From: Streblospio benedicti
Taxonomy: Eukaryota > Annelida > Polychaeta > Spionida > Spionidae
Direction of reading: 5' to 3'
Length of the DNA stretch: 64,000 nucleotides
Assembly (NCBI GenBank): GCA_019095985.1
Contig: CM032665.1
Location: forward strand, 38,318,160-38,382,159
Position 1 is the stretch's first letter; each line of letters begins with the position of its first letter. A program made the position numbers and the translations under genes. The notes beneath the pieces are model-generated. The model saw only the letters and a program-made list of their open reading frames with translations. It made no database searches and had not been told where the DNA came from. Positions 38,020 through 48,969 of the stretch are shown piece after piece.

Positions 38020-38445
38020 TAGCACACCATAATAAGGGAACATCTGTATGAACATCGTCAGCAATGCCACATTTAAGCAGAAAGACCGAGCGATGATCAA
38101 GTTAGCCTTCCCAAACGAGAGGTGATACGAAATCAGAAGTTTGCCNNNNNNNNNNNNNNNNNNNNNNNNNNNNNNNNNNNNNNNNNNNNNNNNNNNNNNN
38201 NNNNNNNNNNNNNNNNNNNNNNNNNNNNNNNNNNNNNNNNNNNNNAATAGCACACCATAATAAGGGAACATCTGTATGAACATCGTCAGCAATGCCACAT
38301 TTAAGCAGAAAGACCGAGCGATGATCAAGTTAGCCTTCCCGACGACCCAGAAAAGCAGAACAAAAAGATGATCCAAATCAACAGCTCAATTATCCCAAAC
38401 GAGAGCTCGCAACAGGAGAGGTGATACGAAATCAGAAGTTTGCCA
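38020..38445. other. Assembly gap with duplicated flanks
   Basis: 100 N at 38146-38245. About 95 bases at 38020-38114 recur directly after the gap at 38246-38340, and the next 26 bases (to 38145) recur at 38419-38443. The right copy carries two extra internal segments. This looks like two haplotypes or one tandem copy joined across a gap of unknown size. Confidence 0.85.
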
Positions 38446-38619
38446 TTACTCCCAGGAACTACTGAATCCGCCGGATATCTCCAGGTTTGAAGGAAGATTA
38501 GCCACGATCCACACCGAAGGGATAAAACGGGGGCATCCAGAGCTACCATCCTCCATGGAAATGGAATACGCACGGAATACTTGATGTAGGCCATACACTT
38601 TGTAGGGCTATGCAAAATA

Positions 38620-41290
38620 ACAAGGGAGTGCTATGTTTAATGTTAAAATTGACGCCAGTCCTAATTTACTATTAAACCATGATTTTTCATAACGACTAGT
38701 AAATTAAATGGCCGAGGTCCAGATGTTGACATGGGCAACGGGAACGTGGTTGGACACAAGCCAGTCAGTGGAGTTCATGTAGCAATTCACCTTATACATA
38801 CATCAGGCCCCGTCATTTTTTATACGAAATTCACATGAAAACATTATATTGTAACCCTTACCCGCATTATGCCTGCATTTTTAGAAACTTTACAATTGGC
38901 ACTTAATCTAAATAGGAAACTTTCCACTTAACACACTTTAAAATGTATTTTAGCATTTCCACTTAATTGGCATCTAGACCCCTGTGTGAGAATCCCTCCC
39001 AAGCTTTGCAGGACTTTAAAACCAGTCACTTGCACCAAAAATCACTATAAATAACTGGTAATTGTTGTGCTGGCATGGGCTGTGATTATTTACATGTAAA
39101 CTGCTCCATAAACCTCTCTCACTCCGCGGTTGTCCTTCCCCCTTTATAGTACCCATGTTTAAGGTCCGTACACGACGAACACGCCTGGGTGTCCAGGCTG
39201 ATTTATTATGATGGCAGCAGCAGAGACTGCCACAAGATGAAAGGCAGGGAAAGTATGCAGACGAAAGACACAGCCAAGTCCCCGGCGCAGAGACACAGGT
39301 GATTTATGATATGATTTATAACACACGTAAAACAAATGCCTTTGCATAGGCTTTATGAATTCGTATGTACACTAATGTAGACCCCATCAGCCTGTATGTC
39401 GTGATACAGTTCATGATCTGAAATACGACACATTGGTAGCATCATACAGCATAACGTCCAATTAAGTCATCTCTATAAAACGACCACCCCTATAAGTGGA
39501 ATTTGTCTTGACAAACCATGTTTTGCCTGTGTACCCTTTTTAAATTGCACAATGTGTAAAGTGCTCGCTTTAACTTGAACTGCTACATCTTCAGCTATAC
39601 CACAACGTATTGCAACATTTAACTGTGCCAATGTAAATCTTCAAGAAGCACTTATTTCACTGACAGTTTTTCCGGCATCCAAATGCCATAAACTACCACC
39701 TGGTGTGAAGAAGCTTACTAAAACACACCTCGTGTTACTGATACAGTGCAGACCCAGGCGAGAGGGTTTGCACTCTATTTCAGCGTTGCTTGATCCGTTT
39801 ACAGATGAGTCAATCCGATGCAATGGTCATGTTGTTATTTTTAGTATTGGGAACAAAGTATATATGCTCACTTACAGCTGAAAATCACTGTTAACGTGCT
39901 CGAGCGACCTGGTCATTGGTATCATTATCACCCTGTGTCTTTCTCAACAGAGTGGGGAACATCCAGCATATCGCAATGGACGTGCTTATCACTCACACTA
40001 GCGAATATACATTCACCATATACATGTGTCTCAAAACCAGGACATTCATTCACTTCTAATTTTCTTATGCCACGATTTGCAGTGTAGCTCAACATTGCAT
40101 AGAACCCATTAAACCATCTTCGCATACACTTTCCCCATCGACAATTCAAGGATGATACGTGTAGGGAGATCACCAAGTGTTATTATAGTGAACAGAGAGA
40201 CGCAGATAAACTACCGCCATTTTTGTCATTAAGGAATGCAATTGTGTGTAAATCTACTTGGATGCTTCAGCATGTACACATGTAATTAGAGCTCGGCCTT
40301 TCATTACTGATAATGGTGTCAAGATGGCGAGAAGATATGATTGATTCAAATGTAATAAAACAGTGTAAATTGGTGAGACATCTATTAAACCAATAATGTT
40401 TCCAAACAAAGTGGATTGTTAGCAGATGACGGCATGTGGTGTATGTTGTAATGTTATACATATCATATTGTATTCATGATGTGAAGAGGCATTTTTCTGG
40501 TGCTGTAAATTTGGCCGAGATGGTGTTGAGATAAGCATGAATGACATATTGAATATTTATCAAAATGGCTATATAGATAATTCAACTGTCTTTCATTCTT
40601 TGAATTATACATTCTCTCATGTTTGTCGAAATATTCGATTCTGATTGGCTGAGAACCGGAGAGTAAAATGGATATCCCAAGCCCAAAGTTTAAGACTTAA
40701 AAAAGTATATAACATATGTATGTAACATTTGAGAAAAAGGTAACTATACACATGGGGTAAGTTATCAAACAATACGTCAACACGTGTTATCAGAACTCGT
40801 TCGCTACGCTCACTCGTTCTATTAAACTCCATGCTGTGAGATAGTGAAATAATGGTAAATATCGTCATAATAGTACCAAGAATAGCAAACCAGGTAAACT
40901 ACTTTAACTCCACGTGAATAATGACATAATCAATGCCATCTATGCAAATTAATAATGGGAATAGAATTGAAAAAAAAATATCATACACATTAATCACCGC
41001 AAATGGGACTGAATGGAAGAAGGCCAGATTACAGATATGATGAAACAAGGAGAGATATTGGATGTATTATTATGCTGAACACGATATGATCTACGATGAC
41101 AGTTGTGATGGATTGTTTTTAGAGCCACCGATTGAAATATCGATCAACATCGTGCTGGAAGCTAACCAATTTAGTTTGGTTTAGTTTTAGACAGGTTGAG
41201 AGGCTTACGAAGTAGCGTCTTTGCTGGCACAGTGCTGGAAGCATGGGACGCAGCATCGTCAGATGGGTGTTGCCGGTATATATATACCAT
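38620..41290. other. No gene seen
   Basis: AT-rich. A self-complementary phrase (CTCGTTCGCTACGCTCACTCGTTCT) lies at about 40796-40820. Open frames here are short and unsupported. Confidence 0.5.
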
Positions 41291-41296
41291 ATTTGC

Positions 41297-41390
41297 TATA
41301 CAAACACCATTCTTTCTCATGTGTAAGACTTATACTGAAGAATATAAGACTTATTACAAGATTTATATGAGCAAGAATGGTGTTTGTATA
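41297..41390. repeat. Long hairpin, 24-base arms
   Basis: 41297-41320 and 41367-41390 are inverted copies with 23 of 24 positions paired, separated by a 46-base AT-rich loop that can pair further. It could be a small fold-back element or a hairpin-RNA precursor; nothing in the sequence decides. Confidence 0.6.
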
Positions 41391-41856
41391 ATAAATAGAG
41401 TATTCATACCCCCACCCCACCTACCCAATACCAATACACAAACGTGGGTTATACCTTCCCCATATACACATTACCATGTTTGCCGAAAGCCTGGTTCAGG
41501 CATACATAATACAACAAATTGTTCATTGCCAGACGTCCAGACATTTAACTCACTACATGCTAATTACCATCGTAACTAGCAGCAGTTCCTTTCTGCTAAA
41601 ACACAACTAGAAAAATCTAGAAGACACTCGACATCTGAGAAGACATTCACCCAATCCAGCAGCGAGCAACCAAGTGTATAATCACCTCCACTCAACAAAC
41701 TCACGTCCCCTCAAAGAGAATCAGCTCACACCTTTGGCGTAAATAACACCCCGGGGCGGGATGCTTACTGTCTATTGTGTTAGACACGATGGAAAATGGG
41801 GAAAAACACAACCAGGAAAACAAGGCCGCCACTGATTGGTAAAAGGCTTTATTCAA

Positions 41857-42014
41857 TGGCAGATCCAGGCTTTTTTAAAGGGTGGGAAGGGCTCACTTAA
41901 GGGAATTCATGGGTTTCGTACGCGTGATCGATGACGGATATGCCAAAACCCTACGAAAATGAGGTATTTTGATAGGGGGTGCGCGCGCGCCCCCCTGCGC
42001 CCCTGGATCTGCCT
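41857..42014 (+). mobile_element. Full-length repeat family B element
   Basis: From TGGCAGATCCAGG through TTAAGGGAATTCATGGGTTTCG, GAAAATGAGGTATTTTGATAG and a GCGC-rich patch, to CCCTGGATCTGCC. The end sequences are inverted copies. No clear target duplication. Confidence 0.72.
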
Positions 42015-42019
42015 GTGTT

Positions 42020-43510
42020 ATTAAAAGCCATAATGACTTGGTTTCTGTTACTTTGGCAACTATAGTCGTACTGGTGTTGGAGGTGTGTTCCCGTGATTGC
42101 ACGAACATGCATTCACGTTACATGTGCATCGGTCATTGGCATCATTCTGAATTAACTTAACCTAATTGGTAACCAGCAGCTGCAGCTCATGAAACTGTGT
42201 GTGCTAATCATGCATAACATAATGAAACTGTTGGCATAAATCTTATCTATGTAACAGCAGAGTAAAGTGATGTCGGTTACCTATAAGTTTGCACAACACC
42301 CAAAACCAGTCTCGAACTGGAATCAAGCTCAAGACTGTCCTTGACTCACTCAACTCCCAATTCACTTGACTATAGAAACCTTCAGTATCCGTGATTATCA
42401 TATCTTAACCATGTACATGTTCGATTGGGGAAGATATGGGAAATTTCACTGACTGTCCTGAAAACTGGGAGGTAAAACGCTCTGGAAACCTGAAGAGCCT
42501 AAGTGCTGTTGAAGTGAGAGTAGATGGGAGTATTTGATGTTTTAAGAAGCACCTGATAGCTAAACAGATACATCGAACCACTTAATAAGTAGGATTTACT
42601 TGCTGAAGGAGGGAAAAAAAGAAGGACAAAAAGTTGAAAACTATTCTTTATAACATGAATGTAGTCAAAAAACAAAAATCCCAAAAATCCCAGAATTTTT
42701 CTATAATTGTAAAAGTGATAGTACGTTCATTTTCAAAATAAAAGAAATACTTGTGATAATAGGTCTACAAATAACCGAATTGACAGATCCTTTAATAAGC
42801 ATCGCTTTATCAAAATACAATGAAGGAGGTCACCATCTGCAGCCGACACAAACCAACATGGCCTTTGAAGTCGTCCTCAGAGAGCGGCCTCGCATGTGTG
42901 GTGAGGTAAAGCCTCGCGTCAAGAGGCTCTCCTGGCTCTATTGACCGCCCCGAGAGGTGTGCTGCTACATGGGCGTGCAGATAGAGACTCTTTGCACTGA
43001 TTATCAATTTGTTGGCGTAGATTGCCAATGATTGACAGGTCGTCACTACCGTGATTGACAGCTACTTTTAATACCAGAATGACGCGTTATGGATTGTGTG
43101 TACATTGTGGCATATTGCGCAATAGACAGTTGATCAGTTCCCTGAAGTGATTGACAATTTTTTTTTCTCTCAAAGTGATCAAAATACCTTGTGACTTATT
43201 AGGTACAAAAGTGTTTTCCCCTGCACTGGTCATGGATGTGAATAGTACTGGATGTTCAATAATAAAACTCTAATGCTGACATTTCATCTACTATCTGCCC
43301 ATTTCTCAAAATACCATATATGGATTAAATACCAATTATTTATTGTATACAGACAAGATAGTTATTATTAGTTTCTTCTGCTCTCCCTCTCTTCTATCAA
43401 GAAGATAAGAAAATATAGTTATTCTTTGTCAACATAAACTAGGAGGTGATGCAACTATAAAACACATCCACACGCCTACAATGCAAGGTGCTGTTGTCAT
43501 CTTGAAGTCC
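42020..43510. other. No gene seen
   Basis: Mixed AT-rich sequence. An open frame pair near 42780-43046 lacks splice or domain support. Confidence 0.5.
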
Positions 43511-43517
43511 ATTCGAC

Positions 43518-43645
43518 GCACATAAATGTAAATGTAAATGTGGTGGTTTATAGTCGTTATCCAAGTCTTGCTCTCACGACTTTACAATTTACACCAGGTC
43601 ATTGGCCTACTTATTGATGATTTATCATATGCTTGCATCGGCAGC
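43518..43645 (+). repeat. Dispersed repeat family D, copy 2
   Basis: Best-preserved copy: GTGGTGGTTTATAGTCGTTATCC, TGCTCTCACGACTTTACAATT, then ACACCAGGTCATTGGCC and a TATGCTTGC tail. Confidence 0.65.
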
Positions 43646-43827
43646 AGATTATATTATTAGCATTTCATTTGATTTGCTTATCTTGTAACAGTGAAGGACG
43701 TTTCTACGTTTGCTCTTTTAACCTTAGGCTTTGTGTATGATGCAATCTATGATTTGAATAAGTGAAGAACTAGATGCGCCTGTTTGATGATTGTATCGTC
43801 TTCCGTTCAGGTTAGTTACGTGTAAAC

Positions 43828-44203
<376 letters not shown>

Positions 44204-44428
44204 AATCTAAAGCGTGGTACCATAGATGAGATAGCCATGCGCCCCCCTTGGATCTGCCCATGCTTAGAGAAGTTTAAATGCGGACAACTAACTGCAAACA
44301 ATATCAATGTATAGCGCATAATGTAGTCCACGATAGACATGAAGCTATTCAAACATAACGCAAACATCAGTTACAACTACAACGTAAGCAATCAAAGCAT
44401 TTTAATCATTTTCAGTTGTATATAATAC

Positions 44429-44434
44429 TTTATT
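44429..44434 (-). terminator. Possible poly(A) signal for the C1GALT-type exon
   Basis: TTTATT on the plus strand reads AATAAA on the minus strand, about 465 bases past the stop codon at 44900. Confidence 0.3.
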
Positions 44435-44682
44435 TATAGAATGACAACAAGGAGGACCTTTTCCAGTTGACAAAAGCATCTTATAAGTGTTTGCTCATTA
44501 TTTACACACCCACTTACCAATTAACTTTACAAATCACACGTAAACACCACCGTGCGCGGAGAGAATCATTCAAGGTGTCAACGTTTATATTGGGGAAAAC
44601 ACGTTTCTTTTATTTGAAGCTTCTCGATAGATCTACATATTCACACACCAACAAAGACTGCAAGGTTCAATAAAAACACATC

Positions 44683-44781
44683 GCAATACCACAACTATAC
44701 ATGTTACAAATTCTAATTGATAGGGGATAATAAAGCAATACAACAACTATACATGTTACAAATTCTAATGGATAGGTGATA
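44683..44781. repeat. Tandem duplication of a 47-base unit
   Basis: 44683-44729 and 44735-44781 differ at 3 of 47 positions, a recent local duplication in the 3' flank of the C1GALT-type exon. Confidence 0.85.
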
Positions 44782-44899
44782 CTATAGGTTCTCAACAGTC
44801 ATAGATCCGTGATGAGCCAACATACCACTCATACAAATGTGAAGACCTTTGAATAATTACAAACTAGTGCAATGTATTCGATATTTGATCTAATTGTCA

Positions 44900-45106
44900 C
44901 TACACGGGAAACACCTTCTCTATAGACGAAGCGCTGCTGTTGTATCTTAGAGCGTAACCCGGAAACCGTAACCGTTGTGACGAAGCTGCGCGTGGCGGCT
45001 GCGCGTGGGAGGCGACGTGCTCGGTGTAGAGGAGGAAGTAGATGGTGCTCATGAGGCCGCTCACGTAGTGCACAGAGACGGGGTAGTGGCTGCAGCAGCG
45101 AGGGCC
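44900..45106 (-). CDS. C1GALT1: Terminal exon of a core-1 beta-1,3-galactosyltransferase family gene
   Basis: The minus strand after acceptor TGTCACCCCCAG encodes 68 residues and a TAG. The start, GPRCCSHYPVSVHYVS, matches the C-terminal C1GALT (GT31) block, GPxCCSxxxVSFHYV, followed by a hydrophobic Tyr/Leu stretch (MSTIYFLLYTEHV) where the family has MYxLEYLxYHL. C1GALT enzymes are Golgi type II proteins that add galactose to O-linked GalNAc, making the core-1 structure. The catalytic DXD and the 'GGAGYVLS' region lie in upstream exons, which I could not find between here and 51.7 kb. The tail after this block is Ser/Ala-rich and not family-like. It is either the last exon of a gene with distant upstream exons overlapping the opposite-strand GT32-like gene, or an orphan fragment. 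Confidence 0.7.
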   Translation of the reverse strand, partial: GPRCCSHYPVSVHYVSGLMSTIYFLLYTEHVASHAQPPRAASSQRLRFPGYALRYNSSASSIEKVFPV

Positions 45107-45128
45107 CTGGGGGTGACATTGAGAATTA

Positions 45129-45290
45129 ACTGTGGAACCTCTCTACGAAGACCGCCTGAAATGTCAAGTGGTCTCAATAGAGAGGTAAAGGGTTTGGACT
45201 CTTTATGGAAGATCATTTTGTTTGAGTTATAAAGGTTTGGGACGATGAGAAAATATCTTACTGTACAGAGGTGGTCTCAATAGAGTTGCC
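45129..45290. repeat. Repeat family A copy beside the C1GALT-type exon
   Basis: CTGTGGAACCTCTCTACGAAGACC at the left, 'ggtctcaatagagaggt' phrases inside, and GAGGTGGTCTCAATAGAG at the right. It starts about 22 bases upstream (minus sense) of the exon's acceptor. Confidence 0.6.
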
Positions 45291-45875
45291 TTGATGCACA
45301 TGCACATGTAGTGTGTTGTGTACATATAAGCTCTACCTACCATAAGCAATAACGGTTCAAATAGAGAGTCTTAACTCTTATTCTCTTCTCAGAGAGTTGG
45401 TGAAAATCATCTATTACAAATTATACTTAAGGGGTGACTAATTTGAGAAAGTACAGTTAAGTCACCACAAAGGAGTACAAAACTTACTCCATTACAAATT
45501 GATTACCGTGTCAATATCCAATCCCCATATCACCTATTACCACAGTGAATCAATAAAAGATACTTGTTTTCCCATTATCTGTTACAATATTGACATTTGA
45601 GTGAGAGGATATTATATAACAGACCAAGGAAAAGAAGAAGTACCAAGCAGATAACAAAACATCGCAAAAAGTATACCCTGGGGTTCCGAAAGGACCCCTA
45701 ATGCACTGATTAGGATTAAATAACATACTGAAGCAAAAACATTTTCGATTACATTATTTCTTTGATTGATTGGCAAAGGGCGTCAATCTTGAAACGTTGC
45801 TAGCCCATAGGAGCATTTCTCTGTATATTATTAACTGTGCGGCTCGTAATGAACCCCATTTCTGGTTTATTGTAG

Positions 45876-45994
45876 ATTTTGGTGGCATGCATTTTGACAA
45901 CGATGCCATAATTTTTAGGCCTTTTGATGATGTGAGTGTCCATGAAATTACTCTAAGTAGGGAATCAACAATTAGTATTGCTAATGGTATTCTG
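45876..45994 (+). CDS. GT32-like exon: DXD motif
   Basis: The acceptor is TGGTTTATTGTAG and the donor GTAAGA. Two leftover bases (AT) would complete Tyr or Asp before the Phe-Gly-Gly. It contains the D-N-D catalytic metal-binding triad. Confidence 0.8.
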
Positions 45995-47910
45995 GTAAGA
46001 TAACAGTCAGTTTCAGTCTACAAAATATATTGTAATAGTGTAACATACGATGGGAGCTTGTGAAAGTTGTAGTGTAATGTAAATATACTTGTATTGTAAA
46101 ATAACTTATAATGCTTTCTTCACTAAGCTGATTAATTGCAGTTGAATTTGGCACCGGGAGTGCAAGGGACACATATCCCTTATTCTCGATTGCAACGCCC
46201 GCCCTAAACACATTTCTCAAATACTGGATCTGTAAATGCTAAGCCCGTTATCATTATCAAATAGATTTCATTGTTGCTTAACCATTCCATTCCACAATCT
46301 TACCCAGCATGTAAAAGGTTATGACCTGTCAAATATGATCGTTGTCCGGAAAATCAATATTTGGCATGACCATGGTGAAACCTGGTCAAAGCCTTTCGAC
46401 GTCATGTGAGGACCATGTCTGGACCACAGATTAGTTAAACTGTTTTAAGCAATCTGTGTCTGGACCATGTTGGAAGTTAGTTTTAATCTAGTCTTCTTGG
46501 TCTTGACCACGGCGGGACCTTGTCTCCCTCCCCCACTTCTAGCTATTGCCATGGTGCAGACATGATGCATACATGGTCTGGACATTGCCTGGACCTGTTT
46601 TATCCTTCTCGAGAGCCAGTCACAACCGTTTCTGAATGTTGTCACTATCTAGTCCGCCTCAATTCGGGACAAAGTCCTAACCAAGTCTTGGAGGCAAGTC
46701 CCCGACTGGTTGTTTCCAGATCTTGACCAAAATTGTGTCCAAAATTAGCATAGGGCTACTTCTTGTTATCTTGTCTTGAAAATAACGATGTGGTCTTGAC
46801 CAGGTCCAGATAGTGGAATGAGTGAGTAAAAACTACACAAAAAGTCCACACATGACCGTGTTTCACTATACATTCATTTTTTCTAGGTTGCTGCCCCACA
46901 AGCCAGGTTCCTTACCATGTGGATTGAGTCATACAGAACCTATGTTCCTAGTAACTGGGGGTTGAACTCGGTGCTGATGGCACAGACGTTGGCCACCATC
47001 TTTCCTCACTTGTTGCACCTTGTCGATGGTTCGTTCGTCAACCCCGCCCCAGTCAACGGACGTTGCGAACAGATATACGCCAAGCACTACAATCTAACAG
47101 AAAACTATTCCACGCACGTGTACTGTGAAGGTAAGGGTTTATATGATGTTTAGGTTGTTCATGTAAAATTGGGTAAATGTATTGATAGTTTCTCTGAAAG
47201 TTGTGTCTGTTGAAAAAAAAACTTAAGATGAAATCACAGATTTAAATAAAATGCTAGCAGTTAAAAACAACAAGAGAAATTTGTTATAGAGCCATAGGCC
47301 CCCGAATGACTATGTTGTAAATAAATTATATCAAACCTCCACTAAAGTGAATGCATGTGCCAATGTTTAGAACAGCAAAATCGTGAATATCGTCATGACC
47401 AGATTAATAGGTCAACAATAATGACAAACATTTGGTAAACGTTTTCGATATCGTTTAACAAATATTTTAGATACTTCTTTTATTATTTTATTATTTTATC
47501 AAATCGTTGGGAAAGTAAGCATATATTTGTACATAAATGAAGTCCACTAAAATGATACACATACAATATGCAATGAACCTTACACATCAAACCTTAAGTG
47601 TTTTTGACACAGTCTCGTTGATTTCAGACAGATTTTTCATCCCTTCAAATGAGAAAGAATTGGCTGGTGAGTAGAGCTAATATGAAGTGTCCTAAATTTA
47701 CTGAGAAACTCTATCTTGATTGCGTTGTGTTTTAATTCATCCTTTGTTGATTGCATTGTGGTTCTCATTTCAGGCTATAATTGTACATTGGGAGACGTTA
47801 TGAGATCCATTCTGTATGGCCGCACTGACCTGAAGTCGAATTTCACATTCAATGGAATAGATGGGAAGCAGAAGAAGTTCAAACAACAAACTTAAATCGC
47901 TGTGTGTAGT
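45876..47910 (+). CDS. GT32-like glycosyltransferase, last four exons
   Basis: Exons 45876-45994, 46887-47130, 47628-47666 and 47774-47910 join in matching phases (0, 1, 1) and end at TAG, giving about 178 residues. The first carries FGGMHFDNDAIIFRPFDD, the GT32/Gly_transf_sug DXD motif (usual form YGGIYLDTDVI) that binds Mn2+ and the nucleotide sugar. Next come NGILVAAPQARFLTMWIESY and WGLNSV, matching the conserved blocks after the DXD. There are N-glycosylation sequons in YNLTENYST and in the last exon. Such enzymes are Golgi type II proteins related to OCH1 and alpha-1,4-galactosyltransferases; donor and acceptor here are unknown. The N-terminal cytosolic tail, membrane anchor and the S-D-x-x-R block must lie upstream in exons I did not find. 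The exons are less GC-rich than those of the other genes in the window. Confidence 0.8.
46180..46245 (+). repeat. Truncated repeat family B end in GT32-like intron
   Basis: AACGCCCGCCCTAAACACATTTCTCAAATACTGGATCTGTAAATG resembles the family B right end. Confidence 0.35.
46340..46830. repeat. Intronic cluster of TGGACC/TTGACCA words
   Basis: Within a GT32-like intron the phrases GTCTGGACC, GTCTTGACCA and their complements recur more than a dozen times in about 480 bases without a regular period. Confidence 0.45.
46887..47130 (+). CDS. GT32-like exon: post-DXD conserved blocks
   Basis: 81 codons plus one base between TTTTTTCTAG and GTAAGG. It contains the VAAP, WIESY and W-x-x-NSV blocks, a histidine-containing FPHLLHL segment and two sequons. 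Confidence 0.85.
47628..47666 (+). CDS. GT32-like microexon
   Basis: 39 bases between TTGATTTCAG and GTGAGT, encoding RFFIPSNEKELA with shared Asp and Gly codons at the two ends. Confidence 0.7.
47774..47910 (+). CDS. GT32-like last exon
   Basis: It follows GGTTCTCATTTCAG and encodes YNCTLGDVMRSILYGRTD through to ...NLNRCV and TAG. Its first 51 bases recur almost exactly on the minus strand at 59287-59337. Confidence 0.8.
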
Positions 47911-48685
47911 ATCCAGCAAAAATGACAGAGTTACTTACATTTTGGGCTATCCATTTTGGAATACCCAGTAGTTGGGCTTCCATGTGTTAGAGTGAAAATA
48001 TGAAAATAAGCGAAATGATCGGGGTACCAAATTATGGAAGAAGGAATGTGGTTAATCGTTTAAATATATGATAATATATGGGGACTATTAGCTTATGATA
48101 ATGTATAATGAAGATTCAACTTATGTTTGCAATAATTAAGTTTTGGATAAATTATGTGTGTGCTAATTTATGTGTAGGTTGATTTATGTGTGAGTAAATT
48201 TATTTGTGGGTCAAATTATGTGTGTTGTAAGGTGTGATAATTGGAAATGTATATTGATGAGATGAAAAGAGGGTGTGTGTGTGTGGGGGGGGGGGGGGTA
48301 CATATAAGGACAGCGGTGAGAGATGACATAACATCGCTGGACCCGAGAGCAGCATTGTGGCAATATGAATATTATACCATATTGTGGAACGCTGTTTTTA
48401 AAACTTTGGATTGGGACGGAACAAATACATAGCTGAACTTAGTTGTGTCATGGTTGTGCATATAATTATACAACGGCAAACAAACCAAACAGCTATGAAT
48501 CCATGGAAACAAGTAACTGAGATAATGATAACAATTTAACATGGGAAATATAACAATTAAAATAGGGGACTATAATCAAACTAGCCAGGAAATCAACAGT
48601 GACTCATTGGAAGCAGAGGTAGGGAGATAGTTATTAGGGACATTGAGAATAGAAGTAAGTGCGCAGGACAGAATCCCTTTGCAAA
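47911..48685. other. GT32-like 3' flank, no further gene
   Basis: No canonical AATAAA in the first few hundred bases. A run of ATTTATGTGTG-like phrases at about 48145-48235 and a poly-G run at 48287-48298. Confidence 0.4.
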
Positions 48686-48689
48686 GTCC

Positions 48690-48960
48690 AAAAGTGCTCG
48701 TGTTCCAAAAGTGTTCCTACCGCTACAGGGACACGGGGAAAAGGTCTGGGGGGTTATAAGGAAGTGGGATAAGGGGGAAAAGGCTGAAGAAAAGAGGGAT
48801 AAGCGGAAAGGGCCTCCCAAAAAGGGATAAGGGATCTCCAATTAGTGGGGTAAGGGAAACAAAGAGCCAAAAAGAGGAATAATGGAAAAAGGGCCAAAAA
48901 GAGGGATAGGGGGAAAAGGGGCCAAAAAGAGGGATATGGGATTTCTAGACCCCTTATAAC
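48690..48960 (+). repeat. GGGATARGGGGAAAAGGGCC minisatellite
   Basis: About nine imperfect units of 25-35 bases containing GCCAAAAAGAGGGATA and GGGGAAAAG, ending at a C run. Same wording as at 10003-10130. Confidence 0.75.
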
Positions 48961-48969
48961 CCCCCCCCC

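Noticed and set aside
37801-38376. 191-codon minus frame across the N gap
   Set aside because: It is continuous only because N bases are read through, and the two flanking copies disagree in length.
44829-45119. Proline/leucine-rich minus frame across the C1GALT-type exon
   Set aside because: It is a shadow frame. The other frame gives the family-matching CCS...VSVHYV sequence.
45770-45875. Upstream extension of the GT32-like exon to an ATG at 45770
   Set aside because: The frame is open, but a good acceptor (GGTTTATTGTAG) ends at 45875 and the residues before the Phe-Gly-Gly do not match the family.
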